NCBI RefSeq assembly: GCF_014334055.1
Contig: NZ_CP060490.1
Span: forward strand, 2,604,001-2,668,000
From: Oscillibacter hominis
GTDB lineage: Bacteria; Bacillota; Clostridia; Oscillospirales; Oscillospiraceae
DNA length: 64,000 bases
Reading direction: 5' to 3'
In this document: piece after piece, positions 8,368-19,325 of the stretch
Layout of the letters: each line of letters begins with the position of its first letter
How positions within the stretch are numbered: position 1 is the stretch's first letter
The notes under the pieces: generated by a model
Databases searched by the model: none
Told to the model about the DNA's origin: nothing
Seen by the model: only the letters and a program-made list of their open reading frames with translations
Position numbers and translations under genes: made by a program

Positions 8368-9560
8368 ACTACCATTTTTCCAGGCTCATGAGCCGCCAGA
8401 GCGACAGCGTGGAAAAGCTGCTGAAAAACACCAACGACCCGTCCCTGATCCCCTTCTCCGCCGGCAACCCGGCGCCGGAGGCCTTCCCGGTGGCGGAGCT
8501 TGCGGCCCTGTGCGGCCGGATTTTCGCCGAGCAGCCGGTGGCGGCATTGCAGTATAACCTGTCCAGCGGCTACCCCGCCCTGCGGGACACGGTGAAGCGC
8601 TGGGTGCGGGAGCGCTGCGGCGTGGGCGGCGTGGAGGACGAGGTCCTCATCACCACCGGCTCCCAGCAGGGCATGATCCTCACCGCCCGGGCGCTGTGCG
8701 ACCCCGGTGACGTGGTGCTGTGCGAGGAGTACACCTTCCTGGGCGCGCTCAACTCCTTCCGCTCCTGCGGGGCGGACACGGTGGGCGTGGCCATGGAGCC
8801 GGACGGCATGAGCATCCCAGACCTGGAGCGCAAGCTGAAGGCCCATCCCAACGCCCGCTTTCTCTACACCATCCCCAACTTCCAAAACCCCACCGGCGTC
8901 ACCCTCAGCGCGGAGAAGCGGCGGGAGGTCTACCGCCTGGCCTGCCGGTACGGCATCGTGATTTTGGAGGACGACCCCTACGGCGAGCTGCGGTTTTGCG
9001 GCGAGCCGCTGCCGCCCATCAAGACGCTGGATGAGGAGGGCCGGGTCATCTACTGCGGCAGCTTTTCCAAGGTGGTGGCGCCGGGCCTGCGGGTGGCCTA
9101 CGCCGTGGCCAACCGGGAGCTTGTCACCCGCATGAGCCGGGACAAGGCCGGCGACGACGTGCACACCAGCGCTCTGCCGCAGATCCTCTGCCACCGCTTG
9201 ATCACGGAGACGGATTTTGCGGCCCACCTAACGGGCCTGAAGCAGGTTTACCGGCGCAAGGCCCGGCTGATGATGAACTGCCTGGACCGGGAGGCGGTCC
9301 CCTCCGGCATTTCCTACCTGCCTATCGACGGCGGCATGTTCCTCTGGTGCACCCTGCCCGAGGGGGCCGGCATGCTGGATTACTGCGCCCGCCTGGCGGC
9401 GGATGCCCACGTGGCCGTGGTGCCGGGCAGCGCCTTTGCCGCCGACGAGGGCGCGCCCTGCCGGAGCTTCCGCATGAATTTTTCCACCCCGTCGGACGAG
9501 GACATCGTCCGGGGCTGTGAACAGTTGGGCGTGTTTACAAGGAAGTATCTGGGAAGATAA
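8364..9560 (+). CDS. PLP-dependent class I/II aminotransferase, probable aromatic transaminase
   Basis: A 398-residue fold-type I aminotransferase starting at a GTG (8364) that overlaps the aroQ stop; an ATG at 8388 is a fallback. Motifs: NLSSGYPALRD, TTGSQQGMILTARAL, YTIPNFQNPTGVT, EDDPYGELRF, and the PLP lysine in CGSFSKVVAPGLR (Lys236). It resembles the 2-aminoadipate/aromatic LysN-like group, and MocR regulators without the DNA-binding part. As the last gene of the operon it most plausibly aminates phenylpyruvate to phenylalanine; that substrate is inferred from position only. Confidence 0.85.
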   Translation: MNYHFSRLMSRQSDSVEKLLKNTNDPSLIPFSAGNPAPEAFPVAELAALCGRIFAEQPVAALQYNLSSGYPALRDTVKRWVRERCGVGGVEDEVLITTGSQQGMILTARALCDPGDVVLCEEYTFLGALNSFRSCGADTVGVAMEPDGMSIPDLERKLKAHPNARFLYTIPNFQNPTGVTLSAEKRREVYRLACRYGIVILEDDPYGELRFCGEPLPPIKTLDEEGRVIYCGSFSKVVAPGLRVAYAVANRELVTRMSRDKAGDDVHTSALPQILCHRLITETDFAAHLTGLKQVYRRKARLMMNCLDREAVPSGISYLPIDGGMFLWCTLPEGAGMLDYCARLAADAHVAVVPGSAFAADEGAPCRSFRMNFSTPSDEDIVRGCEQLGVFTRKYLGR

Positions 9561-9565
9561 AGAGA

Positions 9566-9608
9566 GACCCGCTCCGCCGGTTACAGGCGGAGCGGGTCGT
9601 TTTGTTTG
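9566..9608 (+). terminator. Terminator of the aromatic operon
   Basis: A perfect 13-bp GC-rich stem (9566-9578 with 9586-9598) with a 7-nt loop, then a GTTTTGTTTG tail. It begins 5 bp after the aminotransferase stop and closes an 8.6-kb transcription unit. Confidence 0.85.
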
Positions 9609-9634
9609 AATCAGATACGAGTTCCAAATCGCAG

Positions 9635-9877
9635 TTATTGTATCTCCTGAGCCAAGTTATCAAAGATCGGATTGGAGAAAAATTCGCCCAAGGAGATTCC
9701 CAGACCGTCGCACAGTTTTTTGATGGTCACGATAGAGACATCTTTGCGGCTGCTGTCCAACATACTGTATACCGTGGATGGTGTAACACCTGAACTTGTT
9801 GCAAGTTCATTGGGCCGTATCTGCCGCTCATCACAAAGCTCTATAAATCTGGCAACTACCGCCTCTTTGACAACCAT
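9635..9877 (-). CDS. Small Cro/CI-type (XRE) HTH transcriptional regulator
   Basis: About 80 residues, almost entirely one helix-turn-helix domain: RQIRPNELATSSGVTPSTVYSMLDS is the HTH core and IVTIKKLCDGLGISLGEFF the closing helices. The ATG at 9877 is chosen because GAGGTGAT lies 6 bp upstream; the frame could extend six residues to 9895. It is transcribed away from the SLOG-family gene and faces palindromic sites at 9914-9940, so auto- and cross-regulation of that gene is likely. The region is clearly more AT-rich than the operons on either side. Confidence 0.85.
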   Translation of the reverse strand: MVVKEAVVARFIELCDERQIRPNELATSSGVTPSTVYSMLDSSRKDVSIVTIKKLCDGLGISLGEFFSNPIFDNLAQEIQ

Positions 9878-9913
9878 ATTCATCACCTCTACCAAATGGT
9901 ATCGGCATATTCG

Positions 9914-9940
9914 CTTGCGCGTATACGCACTTGCGTATAA
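9914..9940. promoter_or_regulatory. Candidate operator between the XRE regulator and the SLOG-family gene
   Basis: A perfect 10-bp palindrome GCGTATACGC at 9919-9928 lies next to a repeated CTTGCG (9914-9919 and 9930-9935) and a second half-site GCGTATA (9933-9939). The right half overlaps a probable -35 (TTGCGT 9931-9936), with TACACT 17 bp downstream at 9954-9959. This is where the small XRE protein would be expected to bind. Confidence 0.55.
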
Positions 9941-10006
9941 ATGAAAAATATGCTACACTTTTTTTGCGACAAAAAAGAGAAAATGGTCGCACGGAGGTGG
10001 TTGAGG

Positions 10007-10504
10007 TTGCTGAAAACATGTTGCTTTACCGGGCATAGGCCCCAGTCCTTGCCCTGGGGAAATCGGGAGGAGGATTTCCGCTGTCATGCATTGAAGGAGC
10101 GGCTACAGAAAGAAATTCGACGGCTGCATCAAGAGGAAGGGGTTCAACACTTCCTTTCTGGTATGGCCTTGGGGGTGGATACTTGGGCGGCGGAACTCGT
10201 TTTGGAGGAAAAGTTGTATTGGCCCGAAATAATCTTAGAATGTGTAATTCCTTGTCCTGAGCAGGCTGAGCGATGGAAAAGCGCTGATAGAAAACGGTAT
10301 GTTTCCATTTTACACCGCTGTGACCGGAAAACCGTATTACAAGAGTTCTATTCACGGGATTGCTTTTTGCTTAGAAACCGTTATATGGTTGACAACAGCC
10401 AATTTGTTTTGGCAGTGTGGAATGGACAGTCAGGAGGTACGGGATATACCGTGGATTATGCAAGAAGGCGCAATCGGACAATGATTATACTCCCACCTCT
10501 TTGA
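10007..10504 (+). CDS. SLOG-family protein (DUF1273/YpsA-like)
   Basis: Begins LKTCCFTGHRPQSLPWG and contains FLSGMALGVDTWAAELVL, the nucleotide-binding signatures of the SLOG/DUF1273 superfamily (Rossmann fold, related to DprA and LOG). A TTG start at 10007 is chosen since GGAGG sits at 9993-9997 and homologues normally begin at the KTCCFTGHRP segment; an ATG at 9983 is in frame. About 165 residues. The molecular role is not established: relatives sense nucleotides or sit in mobile and phage-defence contexts. It is divergent from a small XRE regulator and AT-rich compared with the flanks, suggesting acquisition. Confidence 0.8.
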   Translation: MLKTCCFTGHRPQSLPWGNREEDFRCHALKERLQKEIRRLHQEEGVQHFLSGMALGVDTWAAELVLEEKLYWPEIILECVIPCPEQAERWKSADRKRYVSILHRCDRKTVLQEFYSRDCFLLRNRYMVDNSQFVLAVWNGQSGGTGYTVDYARRRNRTMIILPPL

Positions 10505-10508
10505 GCCC

Positions 10509-10543
10509 AATAGCAAAGCGGAGCCGCGGCAACTGCCGCGGCT
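10509..10543. repeat. 35-bp direct repeat, left copy
   Basis: Identical over 35 bases to 10863-10897. It starts 5 bp after the SLOG-gene stop. It contains one arm and most of the second arm of the hairpin that is complete in the right copy, so it looks like a duplicated, shortened version of the trpB2 terminator region. Confidence 0.85.
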
Positions 10544-10660
10544 TACTGTTTGAGGCGCTTGGTCAAATATCCATCCCCTACACAATATGGGGGTTATATC
10601 CCCTTAACAATTAGGATTATAACCCCCATACTAATTTGTGTCAGGGGGGGAATATGTTTT

Positions 10661-10867
10661 ATGATAAAATACGATAAGCTATGGATAACCATGGATAAAA
10701 AACATATATCCACATACGATTTGAGAGAAAAGGGCGGTATAGACAGCAAAACAGTTAGACGGTTACGGGCAAATGAAAACATGGAAACAAAGACATTGAA
10801 TAAATTATGCGCTGTGCTGAACTGTAAATTGGAAGATATTGCTGAATACGAACCAGACGTTAAATAG
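10661..10867 (+). CDS. Small XRE-family HTH protein
   Basis: 68 residues (MIKYDKLWITMD...) forming a single Cro/CI-like HTH: KHISTYDLREKGGIDSKTVRRL then TKTLNKLCAVLNCKLEDIAEY. This type is common next to conjugative elements and in small regulatory islands. A run of seven G residues (10644-10650) upstream is the likely ribosome site. The gene is low in GC and lies between the two copies of a 35-bp direct repeat, so it may be an inserted cassette. The upstream stretch 10544-10660 contains only AT-rich sequence with a repeated ATAACCCCCAT-like element. Confidence 0.75.
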   Translation: MIKYDKLWITMDKKHISTYDLREKGGIDSKTVRRLRANENMETKTLNKLCAVLNCKLEDIAEYEPDVK

Positions 10868-10901
10868 CAAAGCGGAGCCGCGGCAACTGCCGCGGCTCCG
10901 C
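10862..10901 (-). terminator. Terminator of trpB (minus strand)
   Basis: A near-perfect 13- to 14-bp stem (10872-10885 with 10888-10901) followed, on the minus strand, by TTTGCTATTTA. It lies 27 bp beyond the trpB stop. Confidence 0.75.
10863..10897. repeat. 35-bp direct repeat, right copy (overlaps trpB terminator)
   Basis: Second copy of the repeat at 10509-10543; the two are 354 bp apart (start to start) and flank the small XRE gene. It overlaps the last bases of that gene. Confidence 0.85.
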
Positions 10902-10927
10902 CTGTTTCTGAGAGGGGAAAACGCTTT

Positions 10928-12310
10928 TTACAGGGTTTCCGGCTGGGGAGGAAGCTGGGCAAAGCTCTCCTCCAGCTCCGCGTCGGTGGGGATGACGTCG
11001 ACCATCTCGCCGTCGTGGAACTTCTGATAGGCCACCAGGTCAAAATATCCCGTGCCGGTGAGGCCGAAGACGATGGTCTTCTCCTCGCCGGTCTCCTTGC
11101 ACTTCATGGCCTCGTCGATGGCCACCCGGATGGCGTGGCTGGACTCGGGGGCGGGCAGGATGCCTTCCACCCGGGCGAACAGCTCCGCCGCCTCAAAGAC
11201 GGAGGTCTGCTCCACGGACCGGGCCTCCATGTAGCCGTCGTGGTAGAGCTGGGACAAAATGGAGCTCATGCCGTGATAGCGCAGCCCGCCGGCGTGGTTG
11301 GCCGAGGGGATGAAGTTGGAGCCCAGGGTATACATCTTTGCCAGGGGGCAGACCATGCCCGTGTCGCAGAAGTCGTAGGCGTACCGGCCCCGGGTGAGGC
11401 TGGGGCAGCTTGCGGGCTCCACGGCGATGAAGCGGTACTTGGCCTCGCCCCGCAGCTCCTGGCCCATGAAGGGGGAGATCAGGCCGCCTAAGTTGGAGCC
11501 GCCTCCGGCGCAGCCGATGATGATGTCGGGCACCACGCCGTATTTATCCAGGGCCGCCTTGGTCTCCAGCCCGATGACGCTCTGGTGGAGCAGCACCTGG
11601 TTCAGCACACTGCCCAGCACATAGCGGTAGCCGGGGGTAGTGGTGGCCACCTCCACGGCCTCGGAGATGGCACAGCCAAGGGAGCCGGTGGTGCCGGGGT
11701 GCTCGGCGAGGATTTTCCGGCCCACGGCGGTGGACTCGCTGGGGGAGGGGGTGACGGACGCGCCGTAGGTGCGCATGACCTCCCGGCGGAAGGGTTTTTG
11801 CTCATAGGAACACTTCACCATGTAGACCTTGCAGTCCAGACCCAGGTATCCGCAGGCCATGGACAGCGCCGTGCCCCACTGGCCGGCCCCGGTCTCGGTG
11901 GTCACGCCCTTGAGGCCCTGCTCCTTGGCGTAGTACGCCTGGGCGATGGCGCTGTTGAGCTTGTGGGAGCCGGAGGTGTTGTTGCCCTCGAACTTATAGT
12001 AAATCTTGGCCGGGGTCTGGAGCTTTTCCTCCAGGCAGTAGGCCCGGACCAGGGGGGAGGGGCGGTACATCTTATAGAAGCTGCGGATTTCCTCCGGGAT
12101 GGGGAAGTAGGCGGTGTCGTTGTCCAGCTCCTGGCGGATCAGCTCGTCGCAGAACACGCCGCGCAGGTCCTCAAAGCCCATGGGCTGGAGGGTGCCGGGG
12201 TTCAGCAGGGGGGCGGGCTTATTCTTCATGTCCGCGCGGACGTTGTACCAGCTCTTGGGCATCTCCTCTTCGGTCAGATAGATTTTGTAAGGGATTTTTT
12301 CGTTTGCCAT
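10928..12310 (-). CDS. trpB: Tryptophan synthase beta chain, TrpB2 type
   Basis: A 460-residue PLP enzyme of the TrpB2 (TrpB-like) group that joins indole and L-serine to give tryptophan. Start ATG 12310 (MANEKIPYKIYLTEEEMP) is preceded by AGGAGA; the frame continues upstream but only through the T-box leader. NNTSGSHKLNSA holds the PLP lysine (Lys117), ETGAGQWGTALS follows, and GCAGGGSNLGG binds the cofactor phosphate. TrpB2 proteins are longer than TrpB1 at the N-terminus, as here. No trpA or other trp gene is nearby, so the enzyme may salvage free indole; this is inference. Controlled by the T-box at 12345-12640. Confidence 0.93.
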   Translation of the reverse strand: MANEKIPYKIYLTEEEMPKSWYNVRADMKNKPAPLLNPGTLQPMGFEDLRGVFCDELIRQELDNDTAYFPIPEEIRSFYKMYRPSPLVRAYCLEEKLQTPAKIYYKFEGNNTSGSHKLNSAIAQAYYAKEQGLKGVTTETGAGQWGTALSMACGYLGLDCKVYMVKCSYEQKPFRREVMRTYGASVTPSPSESTAVGRKILAEHPGTTGSLGCAISEAVEVATTTPGYRYVLGSVLNQVLLHQSVIGLETKAALDKYGVVPDIIIGCAGGGSNLGGLISPFMGQELRGEAKYRFIAVEPASCPSLTRGRYAYDFCDTGMVCPLAKMYTLGSNFIPSANHAGGLRYHGMSSILSQLYHDGYMEARSVEQTSVFEAAELFARVEGILPAPESSHAIRVAIDEAMKCKETGEEKTIVFGLTGTGYFDLVAYQKFHDGEMVDVIPTDAELEESFAQLPPQPETL

Positions 12311-12344
12311 GGTAATTTCTCCTTTCTGACTGGGGAAAGGGTAC

Positions 12345-12640
12345 AAAAAATCGCCCCTGTCCCCTGCAATACTTGCTGGGACAAGAGCGGTAAACTCCTG
12401 CGGTGCCACCCGGCTTGACGCGTTTTGCGTCCACTTAGCGCGTACACGGTCGTATACGCCGGCTGTTCGTAACGGAGTGCCCAACTCCGGCTCGCCTACG
12501 CGGGGAAGCTCCCCTTCGGTTCGCCCTCAGAAGCCCATTCGGCGCCGCCCGCCGCACCGCATCCCACCAAACCTGCGGCTCTCTGGAACGGAGTGACTGC
12601 GCGTACTTGCTCTTCCTCAACGGTTTTTTGCAGTTTAGCA
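12345..12640 (-). promoter_or_regulatory. Trp-specific T-box riboswitch upstream of trpB
   Basis: On the minus strand the leader contains the T-box core GGGTGGCACCGC (about 12400-12413), whose TGGC bulge would pair with a GCCA tRNA 3' end, fitting the G discriminator of tRNA-Trp. The specifier loop reads GAATGGGCTTCTGAG (12540-12526) with TGG (Trp) at 12537-12535. An AGGTTTGGTG-like apical stem I segment lies further 5'. A terminator stem (12381-12389 with about 12351-12362, with an inner GCAA/TTGC pair) ends in six Ts at 12350-12345. Uncharged tRNA-Trp should stabilise the antiterminator and turn trpB on. Confidence 0.93.
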
Positions 12641-12660
12641 CACCGCGCCGCAGCTGTCAA
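12632..12660 (-). promoter_or_regulatory. Promoter of trpB T-box transcript
   Basis: On the minus strand, TTGACA (12660-12655), a 17-bp spacer, and TAAACT (12637-12632). It is correctly placed to start the T-box leader near 12625. Confidence 0.85.
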
Positions 12661-12789
12661 GAAAAATTTTTCACGCCGCCCTTCCGGCGTTAAGAACGCG
12701 TTCGAAAAAACGGGTTTCCTGTCAAAAATAAGGATTCCTTTCATATTGCGGATGCCCCCGGTGAATTCTGCAAGTTATTATGCAAAAAA

Positions 12790-12923
12790 TTGAAAATCTG
12801 GCACAACTTTTCTATAAAAGTGCGCAAAAAAACGATTCCTTTTTAGGCTTTCCGCAGAAAATAAGAAATTTGTGTAAAAAATAACGAGCCTGCATTTACA
12901 GCATTGACCTGGAGTGTTATAAT
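12790..12923 (+). promoter_or_regulatory. Two tandem promoters of nifJ
   Basis: Upstream promoter: TTGAAA at 12790-12795 and TATAAA at 12813-12818, 17-bp spacer. Downstream promoter: TTTACA at 12895-12900 and TATAAT at 12918-12923, 17-bp spacer. The surrounding sequence is AT-rich and otherwise empty from 12661 to 12985. Confidence 0.7.
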
Positions 12924-13000
12924 ACTGGCTGTATGCAGAAAGCCTGACTGATGCAAACCGATGCTGCGCAAGGCAGCAAGAAAAAATAGGAGGTTAGTTT

Positions 13001-16663
<3,663 letters not shown>

Positions 16664-16681
16664 TCGCTCCATCTCAGTTAG

Positions 16682-16712
16682 AAAAGGCCACGGGAATTCC
16701 CGTGGCCTTTTT
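16682..16712 (+). terminator. nifJ terminator
   Basis: Perfect palindrome AAAAGGCCACGGG/CCCGTGGCCTTTT with a minimal AATT centre and a T tract, 19 bp after the nifJ stop. Confidence 0.9.
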
Positions 16713-16757
16713 CTATCCAAAGCGCGCCGCAGCGCCTCGGGCACTTCTTCAAAAAAG

Positions 16758-16790
16758 GAAAAACCTGTTCCCGCGTAAGCGGGAACAGGT
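16758..16790 (-). terminator. Terminator of the S41 peptidase gene
   Basis: 12-bp stem (16763-16774 with 16779-16790), GTAA loop, followed on the minus strand by five Ts. It lies 8 bp beyond the peptidase stop. Confidence 0.85.
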
Positions 16791-16797
16791 GCGCAGA

Positions 16798-18510
16798 TCA
16801 GGAGAGCAGCGCCTCAGCCATGGAAAGCCCTTGGGCGCGTGTGGGGGACGCTGTAAAATCCCCGTCCTCCGGCAGCAGCCCCCAGGCCCATGCCTGGTTC
16901 AGCTCCCGCTCCGCCCAGCCGGGCGCGGCCAGGGCGGCGGGCAGGGGGGAGGTCCGGACCGTTTCCGGCTCCAGCCCCAGGGCGCCGGCAGAGCGTACCA
17001 GGAACACGGCCGCCTCCTGCCAGGTCAGGATTCTGGCGGCGGAGAAGGTGCCGTCGCCGTTGCCCTTGGCCACACCGGACTGATGGGCCCAGTTCAGGGG
17101 GTGGCGGAACCATTCGATGCCCAGAAGATCGGTGAAGGGCGGATCGTCCCAAGAGCCGTCGGATGCAGTGCCGGCTTCAAAAAGCGGCTCCGCCGCCTGA
17201 TGGATCTGCCCCAGGAAGCGGCCCCGGGTCAGGGGCGCGTCCGGATGCTCCGCCTGGGAGAGCCGTTCCGGATGGGCATAGAGATACTCCACGCAGGAGT
17301 CTTTGCCCGATAGGTAGTCGTCTAAGGTCTGGGGGACCGCCACGTCCGGCGCCAGGGGGATCACCTGCCGCCCGGCGCCCGCGTCCAACAGCGTATTGAG
17401 GTCAATATATTTGGAGGACATGCCGCCCCGGAGGCCGGAGCCCGGCAGGCTGAAGCTCTTCACAGAGCCGAAGTGGCTGACGCTGCCGGAGGTCTCCTCG
17501 CCCAAGAGCACCGCGCCCATCTCCTGAAGCTCCACAGCGTTGATGATGCCGGAGGAAAAAGTGGACTCGCCGATGAGGCAGATCAGCTGGGCGCCGCTGT
17601 CCGCCAGGACTTCAAATAGGGGCCAGATGACCCCGTCGGAGCCGCCGCCGTTGTTGCGCAGGTCCAGGATCACCCGCTGGACGGGCTGGGCGTCCAGATC
17701 GCTCCAGACCTGTCCGGCGAACGTCTCCATGGGCAGCTCCGGGTCCTCCTGACAGATGTTGTACTGGATATAGTAGCTGCCGTCCTTCAGGAATTTGGAC
17801 CAGTAGTAGGCATTGGCGGCCGCGGTCTCAGGCTCTGCGGAGCGCCGGTCTGAGAGGCGGCTGACCGTCATTTGGGAAAGGGCCTCCGTATCCACAGCCT
17901 GAAGGGAGAGGGATGCTCCGTCGGAGAAGGTCAGCGTCAGGGGGCGGCCCTGCTCAGCGATCCCCACATAGTCATAGAACTCGGCCACATTGCAGGACTG
18001 GCGGTACTGCCGCCGCAGCTTCACGCCGTTGTCCGCGCTGAGCAGCCGGCGGAAGGATTCCACCACCTGGTCCATGGTGCGGCCGTTGATGGCAGTCACC
18101 TGCCGGCCCAGGAGGCTGCTGGACTCTGCGGCGCTGAGGTACCACTTGCCGTCCATCCAGGTGAGGGCCATGGGGTAGAAGTGCATCTGCTCGGCCAGGC
18201 TGCCGCCCAGGGCCAGCGAGGTGTGGGAGTCTCCCGCCAGGGCAGTCAGGCTCTGAAGGTCCATGGCAAACTCCACGTCGCTCACCGTGCCCAGCCGCTG
18301 CTCTATCTCCGCCTTGCGCTCCAAAAAGACGGATTCCGGCGTGTTGGCGAAGAGGTTGGGATGGTAGGTGGACAGCGTCTCATACAGGAAGTCCAGGTCC
18401 TCCTGCCGGGAGGATGCATCGTTCTCGGCGGCCATCGCCCCGGTGGTCAACAGCAGCATCAAAGCAAGGCACAGGCAAAAAAGCCGCCTCCAGTTGTATC
18501 TATGGGTCAT
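16798..18510 (-). CDS. Secreted S41-family (C-terminal processing type) peptidase with SLH-like C-terminus
   Basis: 570 residues. A signal peptide (LFCLCLALMLLLTTGAMA, cut near 28) leads to an N-terminal helical domain, a PDZ-like stretch (about 140-185) and an S41 protease core: ILDLRNNGGGSDG and GESTFSSGIINAVELQ with the nucleophile Ser near residue 318, then GEETSG. The last 120 residues (FTDLLGIEWFRHPLNWAHQSGVAKG, NGDGTFSAARILTWQEAAVFL, ending LSMAEALLS) resemble two degenerate SLH repeats, so the enzyme is probably wall-attached. Its substrate is unknown; processing of surface proteins is a guess. Transcribed divergently from the DUF4230 gene. Confidence 0.85.
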   Translation of the reverse strand: MTHRYNWRRLFCLCLALMLLLTTGAMAAENDASSRQEDLDFLYETLSTYHPNLFANTPESVFLERKAEIEQRLGTVSDVEFAMDLQSLTALAGDSHTSLALGGSLAEQMHFYPMALTWMDGKWYLSAAESSSLLGRQVTAINGRTMDQVVESFRRLLSADNGVKLRRQYRQSCNVAEFYDYVGIAEQGRPLTLTFSDGASLSLQAVDTEALSQMTVSRLSDRRSAEPETAAANAYYWSKFLKDGSYYIQYNICQEDPELPMETFAGQVWSDLDAQPVQRVILDLRNNGGGSDGVIWPLFEVLADSGAQLICLIGESTFSSGIINAVELQEMGAVLLGEETSGSVSHFGSVKSFSLPGSGLRGGMSSKYIDLNTLLDAGAGRQVIPLAPDVAVPQTLDDYLSGKDSCVEYLYAHPERLSQAEHPDAPLTRGRFLGQIHQAAEPLFEAGTASDGSWDDPPFTDLLGIEWFRHPLNWAHQSGVAKGNGDGTFSAARILTWQEAAVFLVRSAGALGLEPETVRTSPLPAALAAPGWAERELNQAWAWGLLPEDGDFTASPTRAQGLSMAEALLS

Positions 18511-18544
18511 ACATGTTCCTCTCTTTCCAGGTCACTATTCAGAC

Positions 18545-18598
18545 TGTACCTATAAATTAGTACAATAACACAATAATACAAAACAGACTGCCTGTCAA
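18545..18598 (-). promoter_or_regulatory. Promoter and palindromic operator of the S41 peptidase gene
   Basis: Minus-strand TTGACA (18598-18593), 17-bp spacer, TATTGT (18575-18570). Just downstream lies an inverted repeat TGTAC (18545-18549) / GTACA (18560-18564) with a 10-bp AT-rich centre, placed where a repressor would block initiation or clearance. Confidence 0.55.
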
Positions 18599-18634
18599 GG
18601 AAAATATTGCAGGACCCATTTGTTCAGACGCGTC

Positions 18635-18662
18635 TTGTATTTTTCACCGCGCATGCTACAAT
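18635..18662 (+). promoter_or_regulatory. Promoter of the DUF4230 gene
   Basis: TTGTAT at 18635-18640, 16-bp spacer, TACAAT at 18657-18662; the start codon follows 33 bp later. Confidence 0.55.
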
Positions 18663-18694
18663 TTATTTTAAGAGATTGATAAGAGGAGGCTTCC

Positions 18695-19312
18695 ATGGAG
18701 ACAATAGAAAAAGAGAGAAAGCGCCCCTTCCGCACGCTGAGGCGGGGAGCGGCAGCGGCGGCGCTGTGCCTCTTAGTGGGGCTGGGCTGCTTTTTGGGCG
18801 GCCGCTTCAGCGCCGGGGGGAAACAGGAGACGCTTTCTGCAGTGGTGCTGGAGAACCGGCTGACAGCGATCAGCGAGCTGGCCACTGTCACCTATTCCTA
18901 CACCAATATGGCCCAGTTTGAAAGCAGCAACGACTTTTACGGCATGAAGGTGCCCTTTACCACCAAAAAGTTCATCCTCACCTATGACGGGGAGATCAAG
19001 GCGGGCGTGGATTTGTCCCTTGCCCGGGTGGAGCTCAAGGGCACGGAGGTGCGCGTGGAGCTGCCGGAGGCAGCCATCCTCTCCCACTCCATCGACGAGG
19101 ACAGCGTGGAGGTCTTTGACGAAAAGACCAGCATCTTCAACCCCTTTACGGTGGAGGACTTCACGGCCTTCCGCCAGGACCAGCAGCAGGAGATGGAGCG
19201 CAGGGCTCTGGAGAAGGGACTGCTGGAGGAGGCCGGGGAAAAGGCGGGCCAGAGCGTAAAGGCGCTGCTTCTCGCCGCGCTGCCGGAAGGGTATACTCTG
19301 AACGTCCAGTAA
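18695..19312 (+). CDS. DUF4230 domain protein, membrane-anchored
   Basis: 205 residues: a basic N-terminus (METIEKERKRPFRTLRRG), one transmembrane segment (AALCLLVGLGCFLGG, about 20-36), then an extracytoplasmic DUF4230 domain including LTAISELATVTYSYTNMAQF, the conserved F-x-LTYDGEIKAGVDLS segment, and a C-terminal charged helix (QQQEMERRALEKGLLEEA). Members occur widely in gut bacteria without a known function. Start ATG 18695 is preceded by GAGGAGGC. It is followed after 13 bp by the EamA transporter gene and may be co-transcribed. Confidence 0.82.
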   Translation: METIEKERKRPFRTLRRGAAAAALCLLVGLGCFLGGRFSAGGKQETLSAVVLENRLTAISELATVTYSYTNMAQFESSNDFYGMKVPFTTKKFILTYDGEIKAGVDLSLARVELKGTEVRVELPEAAILSHSIDEDSVEVFDEKTSIFNPFTVEDFTAFRQDQQQEMERRALEKGLLEEAGEKAGQSVKALLLAALPEGYTLNVQ

Positions 19313-19325
19313 GGAGATCGGTTGC

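Noticed and set aside
12904..12923. TTGACC/TATAAT as the nifJ promoter
   Set aside because: Spacing is only 8 bp; the TTTACA at 12895-12900 with 17 bp spacing fits instead.
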